Below, one piece after another: positions 29,506-38,623 of a stretch of 64,000 nt of DNA (position 1 is the stretch's first letter; the number at the start of each line of letters is the position of its first letter). Source of the DNA: Pandoraea terrae (lineage in GTDB: Bacteria > Pseudomonadota > Gammaproteobacteria > Burkholderiales > Burkholderiaceae); contig NZ_CABPRZ010000017.1 of the NCBI RefSeq assembly GCF_902459695.1, positions 62,001 to 126,000 on the forward strand, given 5' to 3'. Both the position numbers and the translations under genes were made by a program. Under the pieces are notes generated by a model that ran no database searches, was not told the origin of the DNA, and saw only the letters and a list, made by a program, of their open reading frames with translations.

Positions 29506-30411
29506 TTACGGTTGTCCTTGCGAGAGGAAATTGACGAGCGCGGCCGCCGACGCGCTCAACTGATCCCGCGCCGGAAACACAAGCCAGAGCTGGCGGGCCG
29601 CCCACGGATCGGCAAGCGGGCGCACGGCAATCTCGAGCGCACCCACGTAGAGCTGGCCGACCTGTTCGGGGGCAATGGCGATGCCCAGCCCGGCGTGGAC
29701 CATGCGGCACAGCGCGTCGAGGCTCGACACGCGCATCTTGACCCGTGCCTCGCCGCCGAGCGCCACGGCTTGTTGATGCACCATCTGCGTCAACGCGCTG
29801 TTGCCCTTCAGGCCGACGAACGTCTCCCGGAGCAGCGCCTCGAACGGCACCTCCCGACGTCCGGCGAGCGAATGCCCGGCAGGCAGCACGACGGCCAGGC
29901 GATCGGCGCGATACGGCGCCATCTCGAAGGCCTCGATGCCCGCCACGGCGTTGCAGATGCCGAGATCGACGGCGCGCTCGCCCACGCGCTGCAGGACTTC
30001 GTTGCTGTGCTGTTCGTCGAGTTCCACGTCTACGGCCGGAAACACCCGGCCGAACGCCGCCAGGTCTTCCGGCAGGAACTGCACGATCGCCGACAGATTC
30101 GCCGCGATACGCACGCTCCCCCGCGCGCCTTCGTGAAACTGGGAGAGTTCCGCGCCCAATGATTCGATCGTGCCGAGAATGGTTTGCGCGTATCGCCGTA
30201 CCGTCTCGCCAACCGGCGTCACCGTGATACCGCGCTGATGGCGCTGGATCAGCGGCAGGCCAATGGTCGCCTCCACATCGGCGATGCGCCTGCTGATGGC
30301 CGACGGCGCAATGAACTCCCGTTCGGCGGCCCGTGCCATGCTCTTTTCCTGGCATACCGCGACGAACAGCCGCAAAGACGTGAGATCGAGTTTTCTGAGC
30401 AGATTTTCCAT
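29506..30411 (-). CDS. LysR-family transcriptional regulator
   Basis: 301 residues. N-terminal HTH: LDLTSLRLFVAVCQEKSMAR, then APSAISRRIADVEATIG; C-terminal co-inducer domain follows. The reading frame extends far upstream over pyrB's leader, but the ATG at 30411 gives the standard LysR N-terminus. It is divergent from pyrB, which is rarely LysR-controlled; its target may instead be the hydro-lyase or the small gene pair. Target unknown. Confidence 0.85.
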   Translation of the reverse strand: MENLLRKLDLTSLRLFVAVCQEKSMARAAEREFIAPSAISRRIADVEATIGLPLIQRHQRGITVTPVGETVRRYAQTILGTIESLGAELSQFHEGARGSVRIAANLSAIVQFLPEDLAAFGRVFPAVDVELDEQHSNEVLQRVGERAVDLGICNAVAGIEAFEMAPYRADRLAVVLPAGHSLAGRREVPFEALLRETFVGLKGNSALTQMVHQQAVALGGEARVKMRVSSLDALCRMVHAGLGIAIAPEQVGQLYVGALEIAVRPLADPWAARQLWLVFPARDQLSASAAALVNFLSQGQP

Positions 30412-30445
30412 GCCGGTCGCAGTCGTTGGGAGACACGTCTTTTGC

Positions 30446-30474
30446 TGGACAAACGACGGATCGTTGCCTATTAT
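30446..30474 (+). promoter_or_regulatory. sigma-70 type promoter of pyrB
   Basis: TGGACA (30446-30451, five of six consensus), 17-base spacer, TATTAT (30469-30474, five of six), 35 bases before the pyrB start. Confidence 0.7.
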
Positions 30475-30508
30475 ACGCATCGCGTACACAGCCGAGCTGA
30501 AATCCACC

Positions 30509-31792
30509 ATGAGTGCACAGCAAACCTTCCTGCGCGACGCCATGCGCCGCCTGAACATGACCCGCGACAGCTTTGCCGAGCGTATCGGCGTTCGCCGGCG
30601 CGCTCTCGACACGTGGTTGCTGCCCGAGGACTCGAGCGAGTATCGCACGATGCCCAGCATCGTCGAGAAATTCGTCGGCGAAATCCTCGGTCGTGAAGCC
30701 CCGTCAGGCGAATCTACGCAAAGCGCACACAAATCGCTGGCCGAACGCATTGGCGTTTCCGGCAAGCCGCATCTGCTCTCCGTCGATCAGTTCTCTCGCG
30801 ACTCGCTCGAAGACCTGTTCCACGTCGCCGACATCATGCAGCCCATCGCACGCCGCCAGAAAATCTCGCGCGTGCTCGAGGGCGCAGTCCTTGGCAACCT
30901 CTTCTTCGAGGCCAGCACGCGCACGCGCGTGTCATTCGGCGCCGCCTTCTGCCGCCTCGGCGGCTCGGTGTGCGACACCACCGGCTTCACCTTCTCGTCG
31001 ATGGCCAAGGGCGAGTCGATCTACGACACCAGCCGCGTCATGAGCGGTTACGTCGATGCCCTCGTTGTGCGCCACCCCGAGCAAGGCTCGGTCGCGGAAT
31101 TCGCGCGCGCCACCAACATCCCGGTCATCAACGGCGGCGATGGGCCGGGCGAGCATCCCAGCCAGGCCATTCTCGACCTGTACACGATCGGCCGCGAATT
31201 CTCGCGCTTGGGCAAACTCGTCGACGGCGCCCATGTGGCAATGGTCGGCGACCTGCGCTACGGGCGCACGGTGCATTCGCTGATCAAGCTGCTCGCCCTT
31301 TATCGCGGCCTGAAATTCACGCTGATCGCGCCGCCGTCGCTGGAAATGCCTGCGTATATCCTCGATCAGGTGTCGCAGCACGGCCACGTGATTGAACAAA
31401 GCCACTCGCTCGCCGATCTCAAGGGCGCCGACGTCGTCTACGCCACGCGCATCCAGAAAGAGCGCTTCGCCGACGAAGCCATCGAAGGCTATACGCCCGA
31501 TTTCCAGATCAACGAAGCGCTCATCGACAAGTATTGCGACAGCCGCACGATCATCATGCACCCGCTGCCGCGCGACAGCCGCCCCGGCGCCAACGATTTG
31601 TCGACGGACCTCAACAATGATCCGCGGCTGGCGATTTTCCGTCAGACGGACAACGGCATTCCGGTGCGCATGGCCATCTTCGCGATCCTGATGGGTGTCG
31701 ACAAGCAAGTGCAGCACAGCATGCGCGACGCCGCCTGGCGCGCGCCGTCGCATATCGGACCGGACGACGCGTCGTTCGACGGACTCGACTGA
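30509..31792 (+). CDS. pyrB: aspartate carbamoyltransferase with N-terminal HTH-like extension
   Basis: 427 residues, about 110 longer than classical PyrB. The catalytic part (from about residue 88) joins carbamoyl phosphate to aspartate, the first committed step of pyrimidine synthesis: FFEASTRTRVSFGAAFCRLG (residues 132-151) is the carbamoyl-phosphate loop and MHPLPRD the HPLPR motif. The first about 75 residues (LRDAMRRLNMTRDSFAERIG, VRRRALDTWLLPEDSSEYR) look like an XRE-type helix-turn-helix. The start at 30509 fits the promoter and excludes a longer open frame upstream. No pyrI regulatory gene is adjacent. Confidence 0.93.
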   Translation: MSAQQTFLRDAMRRLNMTRDSFAERIGVRRRALDTWLLPEDSSEYRTMPSIVEKFVGEILGREAPSGESTQSAHKSLAERIGVSGKPHLLSVDQFSRDSLEDLFHVADIMQPIARRQKISRVLEGAVLGNLFFEASTRTRVSFGAAFCRLGGSVCDTTGFTFSSMAKGESIYDTSRVMSGYVDALVVRHPEQGSVAEFARATNIPVINGGDGPGEHPSQAILDLYTIGREFSRLGKLVDGAHVAMVGDLRYGRTVHSLIKLLALYRGLKFTLIAPPSLEMPAYILDQVSQHGHVIEQSHSLADLKGADVVYATRIQKERFADEAIEGYTPDFQINEALIDKYCDSRTIIMHPLPRDSRPGANDLSTDLNNDPRLAIFRQTDNGIPVRMAIFAILMGVDKQVQHSMRDAAWRAPSHIGPDDASFDGLD

Positions 31793-31835
31793 TTTTCCTG
31801 CGCCGACGATCCGAGCGCGATTGCGGATTTCGCCC

Positions 31836-31860
31836 CGCCCCGTGAAAATCCGTCGGGGCG
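31836..31860 (+). terminator. stem-loop between pyrB and fbp
   Basis: CGCCCCG (31836-31842) and CGGGGCG (31854-31860) with an 11-base loop, no T tract. Possible pyrB transcript end. Confidence 0.4.
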
Positions 31861-31916
31861 GTCGGCCAAGCGGGTAAAATTGCGGCCAATGACGCTTTTT
31901 TTGCTTCGGAGGCCCT

Positions 31917-32921
<1,005 letters not shown>

Positions 32922-33005
32922 GCGCTGTTTTGCGTTGCGATGCGGGCTCGGCACACCGCATCGCGCGGCGATGCCACTTCCTTCAAGATTTTTTGCAAAA
33001 AGGTA

Positions 33006-33035
33006 GTGACAACCCGTAAATAGCTTTGCTATTAT
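33006..33035 (+). promoter_or_regulatory. tRNA-Thr promoter
   Basis: GTGACA (33006-33011), 18 bases, TATTAT (33030-33035), 16 bases before the mature tRNA 5' end. Confidence 0.65.
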
Positions 33036-33051
33036 CTCGTTTCTTCGCAGC

Positions 33052-33127
33052 GCCGGAGTAGCTCAGTCGGTAGAGCAGCTCATTCGTAATGAGAAGGTCG
33101 GGGGTTCGATTCCTCTCTCCGGCACCA
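33052..33127 (+). tRNA. tRNA-Thr (anticodon CGT)
   Basis: 76 bases with encoded CCA. Acceptor stem GCCGGAG pairs with CTCCGGC; D-arm GCTCAGTCGGTAGAGC; anticodon CGT at 33085-33087 in the loop TTCGTAA; T-arm GGGGGTTCGATTCCTC. It decodes ACG. Confidence 0.98.
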
Positions 33128-33193
33128 GTCGACTGCATCGCAAGATGCGATCCTTGGTGAAAACTGCAAGCAGCACCTGAGTGCAAAAACATT

Positions 33194-33230
33194 GAAGCCG
33201 CCCGGTTTACCGCGCGGCTTCTTGTTTTTC
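33194..33230 (+). terminator. intrinsic terminator after tRNA-Thr
   Basis: GAAGCCGC (33194-33201) pairs with GCGGCTTC (33214-33221), followed by TTGTTTTTC. Confidence 0.85.
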
Positions 33231-33271
33231 GGGCCTCACGATTGTCTGCGCGTGCTTCACAAGATCCTCGA

Positions 33272-33850
33272 TCACGGCTTTCGTGCCTCACGCCTTATGC
33301 GCTCGAGGTATTTGCCCGAGGCGGCGTCGATCCGCACGGTGTCCCCCTCCTTGATGAACTGGGGAACGAGGACTTCCATGCCGTTATCAAGCGTGGCGCT
33401 CTTGAAGGTCGAGGTTTCATGCTCGCGCAAGCCGGGTGGTGTGGAGACCACGGTCAACTCGACAGCCGGGGGAAAGGCGATGGTGACGGGATCGCCCTCG
33501 TAAAGCGCCACCGGAATCCGCATATTGGGCTGGAGAAACTTTTCGTATGCGCCGATGATTTCCGTGGGCAGGCCGATCTGGTCAAAGGTGTCAGGATTCA
33601 TGAAGTAGAACGTGACGCCGTCGGTGTACAGATATTCCATCTCCTTGTGTTCGAGCGCCAAGTCTTCGAGCTTGTCGCCCGGGTGAAACCGCAACTCCCT
33701 GGTGTGATTGGTCTTGAGGTTCCTGACCTTGGCGAACACTGCCCCACCCTGCTGCCCGCCGCCAGCGTGGTGCTCGGCGCTGGCAACGCTGTGAAGTTCG
33801 CCGTCGAGCATGATGACCATGCCCGCCTTGAGTTGGGAAGCGTCGACCAT
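33272..33850 (-). CDS. elongation factor P family paralogue with altered tip loop
   Basis: 192 residues with the three-domain EF-P layout: KOW-like N-terminal domain (LKAGMVIMLDGELHSV), central domain (FMNPDTFDQIGLPTE) and C-terminal domain (VTIAFPPAVELTVV ... RIRREARKP). EF-P binds stalled ribosomes at proline runs through a modified Lys or Arg near residue 32-34. Here the tip reads HHAGGGQQGG (residues 27-36), longer and without Lys or Arg, so it cannot carry the usual lysyl or rhamnosyl modification. ATG at 33850 is chosen because it gives the family N-terminus. It is probably a paralogue beside a normal EF-P encoded elsewhere. Confidence 0.85.
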   Translation of the reverse strand: MVDASQLKAGMVIMLDGELHSVASAEHHAGGGQQGGAVFAKVRNLKTNHTRELRFHPGDKLEDLALEHKEMEYLYTDGVTFYFMNPDTFDQIGLPTEIIGAYEKFLQPNMRIPVALYEGDPVTIAFPPAVELTVVSTPPGLREHETSTFKSATLDNGMEVLVPQFIKEGDTVRIDAASGKYLERIRREARKP

Positions 33851-34003
33851 TTGCAGGCCTCCGTGCGAAAAATTGCTCCGCAATCGGGCGCGGCAATCAC
33901 ACGGAAGCAAACGGCCGCGCGTCAAGCGGAAGCGTTTCTGTGCGTCTTGACGGCGGCGAAGTGTAAATGGCCCCGGTGGGTTGGGCCGGGGCGGTCAGGT
34001 AGA

Positions 34004-34330
34004 TCAGTGCAGTTGCCGCTTCAGGTCAGAAAGTTCTGAATGCATCGACGTGACTGCATCCTTGATCTTGACGTCGAGACCGTAGGCCTGTTGGCACGCG
34101 CGATCCGCACGATCACCGATCCGTTCGAGATCATCGACGCACTGCCGGATTCGATCCTCATCCTTGGACGACATGATCTTCTTGGCCGATTTGCATTCTT
34201 TATCGAGCTCATCCACCCAGTTGACCAAGTCTTTTGGAATCGTCGCGTCGGTGTGGCAAGTCCGATACGCCTCGCTGACGGTTTGCTGGAGATGAGTAAA
34301 ACGCTTTTGGATTTCACTGGCTTGCAACAT
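34004..34330 (-). CDS. small helical protein of unknown function
   Basis: 108 residues, almost entirely predicted helix with heptad-like spacing (LDKECKSAKKIM, DRIRQCVDDLERIGDRADRA), three or more Cys, no signal peptide. No family recognised. ATG at 34330 follows AAGGGGG, a strong ribosome-binding site, and excludes a longer open frame upstream. Confidence 0.7.
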   Translation of the reverse strand: MLQASEIQKRFTHLQQTVSEAYRTCHTDATIPKDLVNWVDELDKECKSAKKIMSSKDEDRIRQCVDDLERIGDRADRACQQAYGLDVKIKDAVTSMHSELSDLKRQLH

Positions 34331-34677
34331 GATGCCCCCTTCTTGAACATCAACTCCATGTGAATTCAGGCAGCAGATGACGGTGTGTTGCCCGTGCCAT
34401 CGCCATTCGCCTGCTTCGATCGGCTGCCAGCGATATTGCATTGCATCAAAGCGGCACCCGAGCACGCGAAAGAGACCTTTTTAGTGTAGGTCAGAATCAC
34501 TCGCCTGCTTCGACTCAGGGCGGATCGACTCTGGCACCGTCATGCCGAAGTGCCATGTATGACCCTGCTTGGCGGACGCCCTCGCTGCCCGTCGGGTAGC
34601 ACGGTTCGCTTGCGACGCGCCTGTGCAGCTTCGGCGCATGCCTGCAGCCCTCAAAATGCGGGACCTGACCCACAGAA
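34331..34677. other. intergenic stretch without a supported gene
   Basis: About 350 bases between two minus-strand genes. Frames in it have no start signals and poor codon use. I see no RNA motif or repeat here. Confidence 0.4.
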
Positions 34678-35256
34678 CTACGACGTCCCGTCACCCGCTT
34701 CCGGCATCTCTTTCCGCATCCATTTGCGCCACCCTTCGTGCCCCAAGCGGCGCATCGTGGCCTGATTGCGTTCGTAGATATCCGATGCGTCGGGAAACGC
34801 CGCCACGGCCCGTTCGATGCTGTCTTCGCGTAACAGATGGAAGATCGGATACGGCGAACGGTTGGTGTAGTTTTCGATGTCGTCCGGGGCCGTGCCCTCG
34901 AACTGATAATCCGGGTGGAAACTCGCGATCTGCAGCTCCCCCACCAGGCGCATGCGTTTGAGCAAACGCTCCGCAAGATACAGGCAATCGTTGTAATCGA
35001 GAAAATCGGCCAGCGCGTTTGGCACAATCACAAGCGTCGTGTCGACCACCTCGGGATCGGCATCCGCCAACACGCGCAACGCCTGCTCAAGATCGCCGAT
35101 CACATCCTCGGCCGTCTGTGCCTCGCTCACCACATAGCGGATCTGGCGTTTAACGTACACGGCCTTGGCAAACGGACACAAATTCAGACCGATAACCGCC
35201 CGGGTCAGCCAGTGGCGTGTTGCAGTTTCGATCGCCTCGATGGCGGCAGTTGACAT
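34678..35256 (-). CDS. DUF1415 family protein
   Basis: 192 residues, cytoplasmic. The segment WLTRAVIGLNLCPFAKAV near the N-terminus, then DTTLVIVPNALADFLDYNDC and FHPDYQFEG, match DUF1415, a conserved proteobacterial family without assigned function. Starts at 35256 and 35262 are both possible (ATG-CCA-ATG); the longer open frame is unlikely to be used. Confidence 0.85.
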   Translation of the reverse strand: MSTAAIEAIETATRHWLTRAVIGLNLCPFAKAVYVKRQIRYVVSEAQTAEDVIGDLEQALRVLADADPEVVDTTLVIVPNALADFLDYNDCLYLAERLLKRMRLVGELQIASFHPDYQFEGTAPDDIENYTNRSPYPIFHLLREDSIERAVAAFPDASDIYERNQATMRRLGHEGWRKWMRKEMPEAGDGTS

Positions 35257-35355
35257 TGGCATGGCAAGAATCGGCGAACGCCGCGCCGATAACACGACCC
35301 GCAACGGGATCAAACTCGCATTCTACCGGTTCCATGCGACATACCGTCGCAGGCA

Positions 35356-35378
35356 AACATACATTTAAAATGCATCTT
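35356..35378. promoter_or_regulatory. NsrR-like operator upstream of hmp
   Basis: A 23-base dyad around TTTAAAATGCATCTT, ending in the half-site ATGCATCTT, close to the NO-sensing repressor NsrR consensus (AAGATGCATTT-like half sites). It abuts the -10 box, as expected for repression relieved by nitric oxide. Confidence 0.65.
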
Positions 35379-35383
35379 ATAAT
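35378..35383 (+). promoter_or_regulatory. -10 box of hmp
   Basis: TATAAT immediately at the 3' edge of the NsrR-like dyad, 33 bases before the hmp start. Confidence 0.65.
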
Positions 35384-35416
35384 GAAGGCAACAGTTCCCC
35401 GACGACAGGAGTCATC

Positions 35417-36631
35417 ATGCTTTCCGCCTCAGCCCGCCCGTATATCGACGCAAGCGTTCCCGTGTTGCGCGAACATGGATTGACGATCACACGCCACTTC
35501 TATGCCGACATGTTCGAGGCGCATCCGGAGCTCACGAATCTGTTCAACATGGGCAATCAAGCCAACGGCTCACAACAGCAATCGCTCGCCTCGGCCGTGT
35601 TTGCCTACGCCGCCAATATCGACAACGCCGCCGCGCTCGCACCGGTGCTGGAACGTATCGTCCACAAGCACATGTCGGTAGGCATCAAGCCTTCGCATTA
35701 CCCTATCGTGGGGCGTCACCTGCTCGGCGCGATCAAGACGGTGCTGGGCGACGCCGCAACGCCCGAGCTGCTCGCCGCGTGGGATGAAGCGTATTGGCTG
35801 CTCGCCGGCGAACTGATTGCTGCCGAGGCGCGATTGTCGGAGCGCAAGGGTGTCGCGCCGGGCGAGCTCCGGCCGCTCACGGTGCTCGACGTGCGCCGCG
35901 AAAGCGACAACGTGATGTCGTTCTATCTGCAAACCGCCGACGGCAAGTCGCCGGGCGAATTTGTGCCGGGGCAATACGTCAGCGTCGAAGCGGCGTGGCC
36001 CGAGTCCGGCCGCCGCCAGTTGCGCCAGTACAGCCTGTCCGATGCCCCGCAACAGCCGTGGTGGCGCATCTCCGTCAAGCGCGAGGACGGCACCGATGGC
36101 AATGTCGCTGCCGGCGAAGTATCGAACTGGTTGCATGCCAACGTGAAGGCCGGAGATACGCTGCAGGTCGGCGCGCCTTTCGGGGATTTCCAGGCAGACG
36201 TTACGGGTAGCCGTCCGCTGGTGTTGCTGTCCGCCGGTGTCGGCGTCACGCCGATGGTGTCGGCACTCAATGCCGTCGTGGCCTCACAGCCGAAGCGGCA
36301 CGTGGTCTTCGCGCATGCGGCAAGAAACGGCCGCCACCATGCCCTGCGCCACGATCTGCATCACGCACGCGGACAACTGCCCAACCTGCGCACGGTCGTG
36401 TTCTACGAAGCACCGCTTGACACCGACCGCGCCGGCGTCGATTACGATCGGGAAGGCCGCATGGACCTGCAAGGTGTCCGCGACCTGCTGCCTGCCGATG
36501 CGGACTACCTGCTGTGCGGCCCGCAGCCATTCATGCAGGCGCAATGGCGCGACCTGCTCGCCGCCGGCGTGAACCCCGCCCGGCTGCACCGCGAAGTCTT
36601 CGGGCCGGACGCGCTCGATCATCTGCTGTAA
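35417..36631 (+). CDS. hmp: flavohaemoglobin (nitric oxide dioxygenase)
   Basis: 404 residues. Residues 1-140 are the globin domain (RPYIDASVPVLREHGLTITR; proximal His in IVHKHMSVG). Then come the FAD domain (PGQYVSVEAAWP, RQYSLSDAP) and NAD domain (LLSAGVGVTPMVSALN, YLLCGPQPFM). It converts NO to nitrate with O2 and NAD(P)H in the cytoplasm. AGGAG precedes the ATG. The upstream NsrR-like site predicts induction by NO. Confidence 0.96.
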   Translation: MLSASARPYIDASVPVLREHGLTITRHFYADMFEAHPELTNLFNMGNQANGSQQQSLASAVFAYAANIDNAAALAPVLERIVHKHMSVGIKPSHYPIVGRHLLGAIKTVLGDAATPELLAAWDEAYWLLAGELIAAEARLSERKGVAPGELRPLTVLDVRRESDNVMSFYLQTADGKSPGEFVPGQYVSVEAAWPESGRRQLRQYSLSDAPQQPWWRISVKREDGTDGNVAAGEVSNWLHANVKAGDTLQVGAPFGDFQADVTGSRPLVLLSAGVGVTPMVSALNAVVASQPKRHVVFAHAARNGRHHALRHDLHHARGQLPNLRTVVFYEAPLDTDRAGVDYDREGRMDLQGVRDLLPADADYLLCGPQPFMQAQWRDLLAAGVNPARLHREVFGPDALDHLL

Positions 36632-36720
36632 GACCCCATCCGCCGCTTCGTCAATGCATCAGCATGCCCCGGGGGGCATTCGACAGCGGCGAATATCGCC
36701 TTGCCCAGGATGATGCGGGC

Positions 36721-37548
36721 CTAGTCGATCAGGTGGCCGTCTGCGTCGTAGAACGGATGTGCGCCGCCCGCGTCGTCGACGTAGGCCAGATGCGTGACCA
36801 GGCCGCCCTCGGGCGTGTACCGGTGCAGATGAAACGCGGGCGGCTCCAGCACCCATGCCGACGGGCCGTCCGCGCGCAGATCGAGCGCCACCTGATGCGC
36901 TGGCGACGGACAAATGCTTGCCATCGTCCCCGCGAAACGCGTCTGGACCGCCCGATGCACGTGGCCGCACAACACGCGTTCGACGTTGACGTGCCGGCGC
37001 ACGACCTCGGCAAGCTTCACCGCATCGTCCTGGTTCAACGCCTGCACGTCCATATGCGTGATGCCGCACAAGAACGGCGGATGATGCATGGCGATGACGG
37101 TCGGGGTCTGAGTGTCGGCGGCGAGCATTTCGGCCAGCCACGCCAGCCGCGTGTCGCACAGGCGGCCGCCGCCGTTGGGCGGGTCCTGTGTGTCGAGCGC
37201 GACGAGGCGCATCGGACCGAGCGGCAAGGTGTACTGGATGAACGCGCCGCCCTGCGCCAGGTACGCATGCTCGGGAAAGACCTCGCGCAATGCTTCCCGG
37301 CCGTCGTGATTGCCCATCACAAGGTAATACGGCATTTCGAGCGGCGCGAGCAGCGACCGCAGGTGCGCGTACTCCTCGCGCGCGCCGAAATCGACCAGGT
37401 CGCCGGTGAGCACGACGGCGTCCGGCCGCGGATCCAGTGCATTAAGCCGGGCGACGCAACGCGCCAGATACGCAGTCGTGTCGACGCGCCGGTACGCAAG
37501 TTTGCCGGGGCGTTTGATGTGCAGATCGCTGATTTGCGCGAACAACAT
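36721..37548 (-). CDS. calcineurin-like metallophosphodiesterase (Icc/CpdA/GpdQ type)
   Basis: 275 residues. Dinuclear-metal motifs appear in order: FAQISDLHIK (D-x-H), VLTGDLVDFG (GD), MGNHDGRE (GNHD), AMHHPPF and CGHVHRAV (GHxH). Class III cyclic-nucleotide phosphodiesterases and glycerophosphodiesterase GpdQ share this pattern. It lies 20 bases downstream of an ABC importer operon on the same strand, so it may hydrolyse the imported compound, e.g. a glycerophosphodiester. cAMP turnover is the alternative. Confidence 0.85.
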   Translation of the reverse strand: MLFAQISDLHIKRPGKLAYRRVDTTAYLARCVARLNALDPRPDAVVLTGDLVDFGAREEYAHLRSLLAPLEMPYYLVMGNHDGREALREVFPEHAYLAQGGAFIQYTLPLGPMRLVALDTQDPPNGGGRLCDTRLAWLAEMLAADTQTPTVIAMHHPPFLCGITHMDVQALNQDDAVKLAEVVRRHVNVERVLCGHVHRAVQTRFAGTMASICPSPAHQVALDLRADGPSAWVLEPPAFHLHRYTPEGGLVTHLAYVDDAGGAHPFYDADGHLID

Positions 37549-37568
37549 GGAGAGCCGTCAGTAAGAGG

Positions 37569-38612
37569 TTAGGCGTGAAGCGTGAAAACGGCCGCCTCGG
37601 ACAGCGTCAGTCCGATGCGCTCGCCGATACGGCATTCGCGGCGGCTTGACACTTCGACCAGCACGGGGCCGGCAGCAGACACACCGCCGACCGTCAGACG
37701 GGTACGATCGCCCAGGAACTGCACCGCTTCGATATGGCCGGCGAGCGTGGCATCGTCCGCTGCGCCGACGACCGCGTCTTCAGGACGGAAAAACACTTCA
37801 CCGGCATCCGTGCCCACGCCGGCACAGACGAGATGACCGCCCGCGGTATGGAAACGCCCGTCGCGCCACACACCGGCGAGCTTGTTGAGCGTGCCGACGA
37901 AATTCGCGACGTGACGTGTATTCGGCTGGTAATAGATCTCGCGCGGCGTGCCGATTTGCTCAATGCGTCCGGCGCTCATGACCACGATCCGGTCGCCGAG
38001 CGCCATCGCTTCATCCTGGTCGTGGGTGACATAGACGGTCGTCACGCCGAGGCCCCGCAGCAGCGCATCCATGTCCGCACGCACCGTCTCCCGCAGTTTT
38101 GCATCAAGGGCGGTCAGGGGCTCGTCGAGCAGCAACACGCGCGGCTCCGGCGCGAGCGCACGCGCAAGCGCCACGCGTTGCTTCTGCCCTCCCGAGAGTT
38201 GGGTGATCGGGCGATCCGCCAATGCAGTGAGATGCACGAGTTCGAGCAGTTCATCGACACGGCGGCGCACCTGCTCGCCGGGCAGGCCTTGCAGCTTGAG
38301 GCCGTAGGCGACGTTGCCGCGCACGGTGAAGTTCGGAAACAGCGCGTAGTTCTGGAACACCATGCCCACGCGGCGCTTCTCGATCGGCAGACCGGTCACG
38401 TCGTCGTCGCCGAAGCGTACGCGGCCACCGGCGTCAGGGCGCTCAAGTCCCGCGATCATGCGCAGCGTCGTCGTCTTGCCGCAACCGGATGGCCCCAGCA
38501 GCACAAGCGTCTCGCCCGCCCCGATCGTGAGATCGAGCGGCTGCAGGACCGTGTTGCCGTGGAACGTCTTGGCACACCGCTCAAGGTGAATCGGAATCGA
38601 TGTCAGTTTCAT
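37569..38612 (-). CDS. ABC transporter ATPase (MalK/PotA type)
   Basis: 347 residues. Walker A GPSGCGKTTT, signature LSGGQKQRVALARAL, Walker B VLLLDEPLTALD, switch VTHDQDEA, followed by a C-terminal TOBE/OB domain (about 240-347). It energises import through the two permeases just upstream. ATG 38612 is preferred to 38621 because AGGA then has normal spacing. The frame stays open far upstream but only this part is coding. Confidence 0.92.
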   Translation of the reverse strand: MKLTSIPIHLERCAKTFHGNTVLQPLDLTIGAGETLVLLGPSGCGKTTTLRMIAGLERPDAGGRVRFGDDDVTGLPIEKRRVGMVFQNYALFPNFTVRGNVAYGLKLQGLPGEQVRRRVDELLELVHLTALADRPITQLSGGQKQRVALARALAPEPRVLLLDEPLTALDAKLRETVRADMDALLRGLGVTTVYVTHDQDEAMALGDRIVVMSAGRIEQIGTPREIYYQPNTRHVANFVGTLNKLAGVWRDGRFHTAGGHLVCAGVGTDAGEVFFRPEDAVVGAADDATLAGHIEAVQFLGDRTRLTVGGVSAAGPVLVEVSSRRECRIGERIGLTLSEAAVFTLHA

Positions 38613-38623
38613 GGGGAGCATTC

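Noticed and set aside
29315-30523. 402-codon frame overlapping the LysR gene on the same strand
   Set aside because: Different frame of the LysR gene; composition is Arg-rich and the LysR frame has clear HTH motifs.
34515-35027. 170-codon minus-strand frame overlapping the DUF1415 gene
   Set aside because: Out-of-frame overlap with a well-supported gene; no start signal and irregular composition.
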